Source: DATMQA01 sp035566895
GTDB lineage: Bacteria; Verrucomicrobiota; Verrucomicrobiia; Limisphaerales; UBA8199
NCBI GenBank assembly: GCA_035566895.1
Contig: DATMQA010000179.1
Coordinates: 1-13,055 of the forward strand
Reading direction: 5' to 3'
Length of the DNA: 13,055 nucleotides
Shown: positions 7,842-13,055 of the stretch, piece by piece
Layout of the letters: every line of letters starts with the position of its first letter
Numbering within the stretch: the first letter of the stretch is position 1
Position numbers and translations under genes: made by a program
Notes under the pieces: generated by a model
The model's database searches: none
Seen by the model: the letters and a program-made list of their open reading frames with translations, nothing else
What the model was told of the DNA's origin: nothing

Positions 7842-8248
7842 GCATACTGTTCATTGCGTTGCCCCTGTTATCGAGCATAGGTCTTGCCAAAAACGGGGTA
7901 TTTCCCGAAAGAAGCCCACCCCCGATGAGCGAGGGTGAGCTCTTAATGACCCAACTTCGGCACGCAAGGCGGCAGCCCTTGGGCCAGCGCATAAGCGTTC
8001 TGGCGCGCTTCCGCAGCCGGCTTGACTCCAGTCTCCTGGCCAGCGCACCCACGCACCCAAGCTCAACCCCAGCTCGCTCGGCACCGCTGCCCGGCCTCTG
8101 CGTGTCGGTTGCCCATCCGCCCCGCACCCCGGCACCGACTCCGGCCCGGAACGCGCAGCGCAGATTGGTGTTTCGAGCCGAAGTCCTTCGCGCGCGGGCC
8201 AGCGGGCGGGCAGGCAGGTGCGCTGCTCCCTGCCGCACGTGCTTTTGC

Positions 8249-8277
8249 TTGACCATCGGATAAAAGTTTGCTAAGAA
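8249..8277 (+). promoter_or_regulatory. Weak promoter-like pair before the LRR gene
   Basis: TTGACC (8249-8254) is a good -35 match. At 17 bp it is followed by TAAGAA (8272-8277), a poor -10 match, leaving a leader of about 25-30 bases to the ATG at 8308. Confidence 0.25.
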
Positions 8278-8307
8278 ACTCCGGATGGTTTTTCAACGGA
8301 CACGCCC

Positions 8308-9660
8308 ATGCAAACCAACCTATTCCAAAGCGCCATTGCACCGGGCCGAAAACCGATCCAAACTCGCCCGAACCTTGTCCGACAATGCCTCCGGCTGCGC
8401 ATCTCCGCCTCATGGGTTTTGCTACTGCTATTGATGCCGCCCGCCGTGGCCCAGGCACAATTCACTTTCACGACGAATAATGCCACGATCACCATAACCA
8501 AATACACCGGTCCCGGCGGTGCAGTGATCATCCCCAGCATGACCAATGGCTACCCGGTTACTACCATCGGTAGCAATGCGTTTTATACCTGCATCAGTCT
8601 CACCAACGTCGCCATCCCCGACAGCGTCACTAACATCGAAAGCTCTGCGTTCTCCTCCTGCCCCAACCTGAATTATATCACGATCCACTACGGCCTCATC
8701 AACATCGGGGACTTTGCGTTTTATGAATGCACAAGCCTCACCAACGTCACCATTCCCAATAGCGTTACTGGCATTGGAGGCGCGGTTTTCGAGGGCTGCG
8801 CCCGTCTGACCAATGTTAAGATTGGCACCAACGTCACCAGCATCGGGGGTGGTGCGTTTGATCACTGCGTCAGCCTGACCAGCGTCACGATTCCGAACGG
8901 CATCACCAGAATTCTGGACGATACGTTCGGTAACTGCTCGAGCCTGACCAACATCACCATTCCCAACGGTGTTATCAGCATTGGGGACGATGCTTTCTCA
9001 TTCTGCACCAGCCTGGCCGGCCTTACGATCCCCACCAATGTCACCAGAATCGGAACGGATTTGTTCTACGGCTGCTACAGTTTGATCAACATCACGATTC
9101 CCGACAGCGTCACCAACATCGCGGACTTTCCGTTCGCTGGCTGCACAAGCCTCATCAAGATTACGATCCCCAACGCCGTTACTTTCATAGGGTTCGAGGC
9201 GTTCTATGACTGCACGAACCTAACCGCCGTCACGATAGGCAACGCCGCTGCCTACATCCGAGACTATGCCTTTTCCGACTGCAATAACCTCAGGGCAGTA
9301 TATTTCGCGGGCGACGCTCCCACTGCTTTTGCGACTTTGTTTTCAGGTGACAACGATGCGACCGTCTACTACTTGCCGGGGACAACCGGTTGGACTAATC
9401 CTTGGCAGGATCGTCCGACAGCGTTATGGAAACCGCAAGTGCAGACCGTCGATGGCACCTTTGGCGTGCGCACGAACCAATTCGGGTTCAATATCGCCTG
9501 GGCCAGCGGCATGGTGGTTGCGGTCGAAGCCAGCACGAATCTCGCCAGCCCCATTTGGTCTCCGCTGCAAACCAATACTCTCACGAGCGACACGTTTTAT
9601 TTCAGCGATCCCACCTGGACGAATTATCCCGCACGTTTCTACCGCATCCGCTCGCCATGA
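8308..9660 (+). CDS. Secreted BspA-like leucine-rich repeat protein (LRR_5 type)
   Basis: This encodes 450 residues. A basic N-region precedes a hydrophobic core (about 34-45, WVLLLLLMPPAVA) and a probable signal peptidase site near AQAQ (about 48-51), so the protein is exported. From residue 84 there are 11 consecutive 23-residue repeats of the pattern VTxIGxxAFxxCxSLTNVTIPxS, to about residue 336, the TpLRR/BspA type. Each repeat has a cysteine at the same position. Such repeats form curved solenoids used for binding at the cell surface. After a short connector, the last ~65 residues (TNQFGFNIAWASG, VEASTNLASPIW, FSDPTWTNYPARFYRIRSP) form a C-terminal module that, from memory, recurs in secreted proteins of Verrucomicrobiota and may be a sorting or beta-sandwich domain. 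The ligand is unknown. No Shine-Dalgarno is evident, and the gene appears monocistronic. Confidence 0.9.
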   Translation: MQTNLFQSAIAPGRKPIQTRPNLVRQCLRLRISASWVLLLLLMPPAVAQAQFTFTTNNATITITKYTGPGGAVIIPSMTNGYPVTTIGSNAFYTCISLTNVAIPDSVTNIESSAFSSCPNLNYITIHYGLINIGDFAFYECTSLTNVTIPNSVTGIGGAVFEGCARLTNVKIGTNVTSIGGGAFDHCVSLTSVTIPNGITRILDDTFGNCSSLTNITIPNGVISIGDDAFSFCTSLAGLTIPTNVTRIGTDLFYGCYSLINITIPDSVTNIADFPFAGCTSLIKITIPNAVTFIGFEAFYDCTNLTAVTIGNAAAYIRDYAFSDCNNLRAVYFAGDAPTAFATLFSGDNDATVYYLPGTTGWTNPWQDRPTALWKPQVQTVDGTFGVRTNQFGFNIAWASGMVVAVEASTNLASPIWSPLQTNTLTSDTFYFSDPTWTNYPARFYRIRSP

Positions 9661-9732
9661 GCCGGCAGGCGCGGCTCCGCACCCATTTTTTTCCTAGTAG
9701 GTCTCGACCCCAATCGACAAGCCTCCGGCGGC

Positions 9733-9990
9733 GTGGCAAAATGCATGTGCATGAAAACCGGGCTGGGAAAGCTAAAGACAAACGATTCGGTTCGAATAAA
9801 CACCGCCGAAATGTGGCTGCGCATGGCCAAACCGAGTCGCGCGCTCCAAGAACTTCAACGCCTGCCTAAAAGCGCCTGGGGGCACACTCGAATTCAGCAT
9901 CTCGCGTGGCGTGCCGTTAAGGCGATTGCTTCTGCGGAGCAGCCCCCGCAGGTTCAGGTTCCGCGCCGGGTCTGCACGGCGGATACTTGA
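9733..9990 (+). CDS. Possible small TPR-like protein
   Basis: This encodes up to 85 residues from a GTG; in-frame ATGs at 9745 and 9751 are equally possible, and no ribosome binding site separates them. The middle reads like one and a half tetratricopeptide helices: TAEMWLRMAKPSRALQELQRLP followed by HTRIQHLAWRAVKAIAS. I recall short proteins of similar wording in Verrucomicrobiota, annotated as TPR proteins, but cannot verify this. The tail beyond about residue 68 looks non-conserved. It may be a complete mini-gene or a remnant of a longer TPR gene. Confidence 0.45.
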   Translation: MAKCMCMKTGLGKLKTNDSVRINTAEMWLRMAKPSRALQELQRLPKSAWGHTRIQHLAWRAVKAIASAEQPPQVQVPRRVCTADT

Positions 9991-10050
9991 GGTCGGAGTG
10001 AGGATGCCGGGGCGAGCCGCAGCACCAACTCCTCACGCTGCCTCCCAATA

Positions 10051-10539
10051 TCATTCTTTGGATCCTTGGTCGTTGGCTGCAAGTCTCATGACGAATTCTT
10101 CACCCTGTTGACCATCAACCCCGGCAAACTTGTCCTCGCCGGAAATTTTAAATCCACACTTCTGCAATACCCGAACCGAAGCGATATTCTGTTTGGCAAC
10201 ATGTGCATACAGCGGGCGCGCCTTCACTTGCACGAGAAACTGTGACAATGCCTCGCTGGCAATGCCCTTGCCCCAATAGTCCTTCCCGAGCCAATAGCCT
10301 ACTTTCAGTTTACCGGATTCTTCCCAGGCGACGATATTGCCGGCCACTTCTCCCCGGAACAGGATGGTTTTGAGCGTGGCCGTCCCCGCAGGCATGATCT
10401 TCCCCCAGTGGGCCATGAACTCGGAGCGGTTACGGGAGGGAAAGGCGGCCATTCGAGTAGCGTCCGGGTCGAGTTGGTGCTCGAAGAAAATGGGAAGATC
10501 GCTTTCTTCAACAGCGCGCAATCGGATTTCATTTGTCAT
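10051..10539 (-). CDS. GNAT-family N-acetyltransferase, RimJ/RimL-like
   Basis: This encodes 162 residues, normal for a single-domain GNAT enzyme that transfers an acetyl group from acetyl-CoA to an amine. The N-terminus MTNEIRLRAVEESDLPIFFEH is typical of the RimJ/RimL (Acetyltransf_3) branch. The acetyl-CoA loop is YWGKGIASEAL, followed by the motif-B helix NIASVRVLQKCGFKISGE. The substrate (protein N-terminus, antibiotic or small amine) cannot be told. It is encoded alone on the minus strand between plus-strand genes, with no visible Shine-Dalgarno. Confidence 0.9.
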   Translation of the reverse strand: MTNEIRLRAVEESDLPIFFEHQLDPDATRMAAFPSRNRSEFMAHWGKIMPAGTATLKTILFRGEVAGNIVAWEESGKLKVGYWLGKDYWGKGIASEALSQFLVQVKARPLYAHVAKQNIASVRVLQKCGFKISGEDKFAGVDGQQGEEFVMRLAANDQGSKE

Positions 10540-10842
10540 GGGTGAGCAGTGCGATCAATAGGCCCGATCAACATTGTTGCCACTGGAAAACCGTGGTAGC
10601 CAAATGCCCCCGCAATGTATCCGTGCCGCCTTGGATTAAGCAATACCGCGCCGCCCCGAACCCTGGCCCCAAACTCCGCCGACCACTTGGGCCGAACAGA
10701 GCGGGACCGAGCGGCACCTCTGCGCACGGCCAGGTTTAGTCGCGCGCTTCGCCGCCACTTTCGACCTTACCCACTTATTGATCCGGTCGCTTTGCCTTCG
10801 TCGTGCACCATTGAGAATGCCTTGTGGACTTATGCTAAGCCC
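10540..10842. other. Stretch without a recognisable gene
   Basis: The frame of the downstream short gene stays open back to 10615, but this upstream part is Arg/Pro-rich and starts poorly. I see no RNA gene, terminator or repeat array here. Confidence 0.45.
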
Positions 10843-11151
10843 ATGACGCGTCACAATCGCCCGGAACGGACTCCCAAGACCCAGACTGCCGGGTCAACCG
10901 CACCGCCACGGCCTCCGAAAAAGACGGCACGCGGCATAGAAGACGGACCGCCCGATGGTGTCCCGGTGCCCATACCTGATCCTGTTGCTGTCACAGACCT
11001 CGCCGCAGCATTGGAAAAGCGACTGGAGCGGATCTTCGGCGATCTTATCGGCCTCGGGCTGTTTCCTTCAAACGTGAAAAGCTTGATCGACTTTAAAACC
11101 GCCTCAAAAATCGTCCGGCAGTATGGATACACGCCGCAAAAAATTGCATAG
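10843..11151 (+). CDS. Short hypothetical protein, basic/proline-rich N-terminus and helical C-terminus
   Basis: This encodes 102 residues that I do not recognise. The N-terminal half is low-complexity and basic to proline-rich (PPRPPKKTARG; PDGVPVPIPDP). The C-terminal half has the amphipathic composition of real protein (TDLAAALEKRLERIFGDLIG, then SLIDFKTASKIVRQYGYTPQKIA) and may fold as a small helical domain. The frame is open back to 10615, so the start is uncertain; the ATG at 10843 is chosen because the composition changes there. Confidence 0.5.
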   Translation: MTRHNRPERTPKTQTAGSTAPPRPPKKTARGIEDGPPDGVPVPIPDPVAVTDLAAALEKRLERIFGDLIGLGLFPSNVKSLIDFKTASKIVRQYGYTPQKIA

Positions 11152-11164
11152 CTCGGGCGCGCTT

Positions 11165-11211
11165 CGCCAAAAACCGCTCCCGAACCGGTGCCGCTGCCTG
11201 GTCCGTGGCCG
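11165..11211 (+). repeat. Imperfect dispersed repeat, copy A
   Basis: CGCCAAAAACCG, CTCCCGAACC, GTGCC and GTCCGT blocks occur in the same order as in copy B at 11622-11675. The differences are scattered substitutions and a few small indels. It follows the stop codon of the gene ending at 11151. Confidence 0.55.
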
Positions 11212-11268
11212 TGACAAAATGGCCAAGTGCTGCTAGGATGGCCGCGTGAGAGATTACAGTTTCACCCG

Positions 11269-11577
11269 ATGATCTTTGCCTCCAGCTTTGACGGGGCATT
11301 CGCCTTGGTTTTTGTTGTTTCCGTCTTTTTGTGTTTCGTCGGTATTATGAGCCTCATCCCCTCTTCTGTAGGCCATTGGGCAGGGCCAGCGATTGCCGGT
11401 CCTATATTCTTGCTCGCCTTCATCATCACCTTTAATGAGCTTTGGGAAGTTTTGGTCTGGAGTGAACCCATCGGAAATCGGTCCCTGCCGAACGCTTGGA
11501 TTTACCTCGCGCCACTGGTTATCTCCGGATTTTCTCTCGGCCTTTGGCACGTATCGCGAAAACGAGCTGGTAGGTGA
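11269..11577 (+). CDS. Small integral membrane protein, unknown function
   Basis: This encodes 102 residues from the ATG at 11269; a GTG at 11227 would add 14 residues of polar sequence. Three hydrophobic segments are visible: about residues 8-30 (FALVFVVSVFLCFVGIMSLI), 39-56 (PAIAGPIFLLAFIITF) and 76-96 (WIYLAPLVISGFSLGLW). A basic tail, HVSRKRAGR, probably faces the cytoplasm. I recognise no family. It stands between the two copies of an imperfect ~50-bp repeat, with no functional link to neighbours visible. Confidence 0.6.
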   Translation: MIFASSFDGAFALVFVVSVFLCFVGIMSLIPSSVGHWAGPAIAGPIFLLAFIITFNELWEVLVWSEPIGNRSLPNAWIYLAPLVISGFSLGLWHVSRKRAGR

Positions 11578-11621
11578 AGGCTCAATAACGGCCAAAGTCT
11601 ATTCCGTTTCGGCCCAGTCCA

Positions 11622-11675
11622 CGCCAAAACCCGGCACACCTCCCGAACCCGTGCCCCTTGCCTTGTCCGTTGCCG
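11622..11675 (+). repeat. Imperfect dispersed repeat, copy B
   Basis: This is the second copy of the element at 11165-11211, carrying a 6-base insertion (near 11633) relative to copy A. It follows the stop codon of the membrane protein gene (11577). Confidence 0.55.
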
Positions 11676-11822
11676 GCGGGTTCCGAAGGTCGAGCATTTC
11701 AAGATTGAAAATCCTCGATGATTTGCCGACGCGCTGCAGAAATCGCAATCGTTGAGCACCCCCATTTTGCCGGCATTTAATACCGACATTTAATACTTGA
11801 CGTTTCTCCCGGCCAATAGAGA

Positions 11823-12920
11823 ATGCCACTTATGAGTGGTCCCCAAACACCCCAAAAACTGCTTTCTATAACTGTTCTTTTCGTTTCGGTCGCCACCGTC
11901 CCCCTGTTTGCCTTCACGGTTTCTGAAAAATCTGGCGCTGTTTCTGTCGCCGAAAACGTGTCTGGCCAGCAGAACATCGAAACCAGCGCAGGCTCACATG
12001 CGCAGGTTGATCTCGGAAAGAGCGTGATCCGGCTCGGTGCGGACAGCACCTTACGTTTGAACGGAAACGACGCGGTAGGTCTTTCGAAGGGAACGTGCCT
12101 GTTTGACTTCGTAGGGCGGAACCAGCAATTGCTTTTGGATCACGCCGGCAAACAGGCGACGGTGAAAGGCGGGACGGGCTTTGCACGTATTGCCGAAGGG
12201 AAAGCAGGTCAGCCTGAGGTCCTGCTTATTGGTGCGCTCGCGGGCAAGGTCGTGGTGCTCATGAATGGTCAGTCGCACGGGTTGAGTGCTGGTGAATTAA
12301 TCGCCTTCGACGGGAAAGGTGATTTTGTGACGAGCGGTTTCAACCTCGCCAAGCTGTCCGAAACCGCTTCACTCCTCAAAGATTTTCAATCCCCGCTGCC
12401 GGATCATGCGGCGGTTCAACGTGAGGTCAACAAATTCGCGTCTTTGCAGAAGCGCGGTTTCATCCAGTCGCGCACCAGTGGGGACACGCAGCGGCTCCTG
12501 GCAAGTCGGTCCGCCTTGCCTCCCGGGACCGAAATTGTGGCACTGGCTGCCCCAAGCTCGTCCAGCATTTCTTCACTCACCGCGTCAGCACCATCGTTGC
12601 CTGCGGAGGGGGTAACGCTGGTGATGCCAGCGACATCAGGCCTTACGTGGGGTTGGCTCTCACATTATCAAGGGTCCCCGTATACTTTTAACACGACGTT
12701 ACCCGTGCCTCCAGTATCAATAGGTATATCGGCAGCCTCCGTGGGCGGCGGGTCACCATCGATCTACAGTTTGCCCGGCTCGGGAGCGCCGTCAACAACC
12801 GGAGTAAGTTGGTCTTTGCTATGGGACATGACAATCCAAGGCGGTGGCACCGCTATTATTGGTAAAGATAAGCAACTCGGGTTGGTCGGGCTACAGGTGC
12901 CTACACCGCTTCATCCCTAG
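11823..12920 (+). CDS. Secreted FecR-domain protein
   Basis: This encodes 365 residues from the ATG at 11823. An ATG nine bases downstream (11832) has a better-spaced weak AGAGA and may be the true start. An N-terminal signal peptide (SITVLFVSVATVPLFAF) is followed by a FecR-like beta domain at about 33-160: SGAVSVAENVSG, then SVIRLGADSTLRL, then GTGFARIAEGK and VLMNGQSHGLSAGELIAFDG. In classical FecR this domain senses periplasmic ferric-citrate signals. In Verrucomicrobiota and Planctomycetota, free-standing secreted FecR proteins are common and of unknown function. The C-terminal half is Ser/Ala/Pro/Gly-rich with no recognised domain. No sigma factor or TonB receptor is adjacent, so iron signalling is not supported. 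The stop codon lies exactly where an insertion sequence seems to begin, so the C-terminus may be cut or altered. Confidence 0.78.
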   Translation: MPLMSGPQTPQKLLSITVLFVSVATVPLFAFTVSEKSGAVSVAENVSGQQNIETSAGSHAQVDLGKSVIRLGADSTLRLNGNDAVGLSKGTCLFDFVGRNQQLLLDHAGKQATVKGGTGFARIAEGKAGQPEVLLIGALAGKVVVLMNGQSHGLSAGELIAFDGKGDFVTSGFNLAKLSETASLLKDFQSPLPDHAAVQREVNKFASLQKRGFIQSRTSGDTQRLLASRSALPPGTEIVALAAPSSSSISSLTASAPSLPAEGVTLVMPATSGLTWGWLSHYQGSPYTFNTTLPVPPVSIGISAASVGGGSPSIYSLPGSGAPSTTGVSWSLLWDMTIQGGGTAIIGKDKQLGLVGLQVPTPLHP

Positions 12921-12984
12921 CAGTCTGTTGAAAAACTGCCAACTTTCCGGTGAAATGTTTTGCGAGGAGTGGTTGGTTTTGAAT

Positions 12985-12988
12985 AGGA
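12985..12988 (+). promoter_or_regulatory. Ribosome binding site AGGA of the transposase-like frame
   Basis: AGGA stands six bases before the GTG at 12995. An in-frame TAG at 12989-12991 rules out any earlier start. Confidence 0.5.
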
Positions 12989-12994
12989 TAGCGG

Positions 12995-13055
12995 GTGTTC
13001 GGAAATAAAGAAAAAGCGGCGCAGCCGGAGTTTTGGGTAGCCACTGAGCAGCTAC
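12995..13055 (+). CDS. Transposase N-terminus (partial), IS1182/IS5-like DDE type
   Basis: Only about 20 codons are visible, from a GTG start: MFGNKEK, then AAQPEFWVATEQL. The QPEFWVAT-x-L wording is what I recall from the N-termini of DDE transposases of the IS1182/IS5-like group. The location next to an IS-like terminus supports it. The catalytic part lies outside the window, so family assignment is tentative. Confidence 0.5.
   Translation, partial: MFGNKEKAAQPEFWVATEQL

Larger units (their letters stand above)
7724..8307. other. Divergent intergenic stretch without a convincing gene
   Basis: Frames of about 150 codons are open on both strands (7805-8263 plus, 7777-8256 minus), but they overlap each other and translate to Arg/Pro/Ala-rich, low-complexity protein, as expected for chance frames in GC-rich DNA. 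The stretch holds dyads near 7811-7841 and a weak promoter-like pair before the LRR gene. Confidence 0.5.
12921..13055 (+). mobile_element. Left end of an insertion sequence (right end outside window)
   Basis: Directly after the FecR stop codon the sequence CAGTCTGTTGAAAAACTGCC begins. It resembles termini seen on IS elements that read TTTTTCAACAGACTG on the other strand. A short dyad, GCAGT (12920-12924) with ACTGC (12935-12939), lies there. About 60 bp later a transposase-like frame starts. The left boundary is inferred, and the other end is not in view. Confidence 0.45.

Noticed and set aside
8190..8222. G-rich stretch as a G-quadruplex
   Set aside because: The G runs are too short and uneven (only two or three GGG tracts) to support it.
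7777..8263. Two overlapping ~150-codon frames on opposite strands
   Set aside because: Both are Arg/Pro/Ala-rich low-complexity translations without recognisable motifs or start signals.

Overview
The window looks like chromosomal DNA from a Verrucomicrobiota bacterium, probably near Pedosphaera/Limisphaerales. The support is the high-GC coding sequence, the secreted BspA-type leucine-rich-repeat protein whose C-terminal tail (ending WTNYPARFYRIRSP) is of a kind I associate with that phylum, the secreted FecR-domain protein, and a GCGGACA/TGTCCGC interspersed palindrome. The taxonomy is inferred, since no rRNA or marker gene is present.

Layout. (1) 1-2196, minus strand: most of a soluble hybrid histidine kinase (REC-HisKA-HATPase-REC-REC-Hpt), cut by the window edge. 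(2) 2465-6635, plus strand, divergent from the kinase: an operon for the E1alpha, E1beta and E2 subunits of a 2-oxo acid dehydrogenase complex (pyruvate or branched-chain type), ending at a strong intrinsic terminator (6722-6751). No E3 gene lies in the window. (3) 6752-8307: sparse DNA with a palindromic repeat, a second terminator-like hairpin, and a minus-strand PIN-domain toxin with an overlapping small upstream gene (candidate toxin-antitoxin pair). (4) 8308-9660: BspA-like secreted LRR protein. (5) 9733-11577: a possible TPR-like mini-gene, a minus-strand GNAT acetyltransferase, and two short unrecognised genes, one of them membrane-embedded. (6) 11823-12920: secreted FecR-domain protein, followed directly by the left end of an insertion sequence whose transposase start is cut by the window edge.

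The most unusual structure is inside the dehydrogenase operon. Both intergenic junctions are filled by arrays of an 8-bp repeat, consensus YTGYAACY. In the E1alpha/E1beta junction the array follows a gene for an S23-type four-helix-bundle protein. That gene's last codons and stop codon are made of repeat units, and degenerate units in the opposite orientation lie upstream of it. The gene is therefore bracketed by complementary repeats: reverse octamers, S23 gene, forward octamers. The E1beta/E2 junction has no S23 gene. It holds two tandem copies of a composite module: a 9-bp TTAACYCAR array, a conserved spacer, then octamers. Its last unit directly abuts the E2 start codon. I propose that the S23 gene and octamer array form one cassette (an RNA-folding or mobile repeat element) and that the arrays without the gene are solo derivatives. 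This is a hypothesis from one locus.
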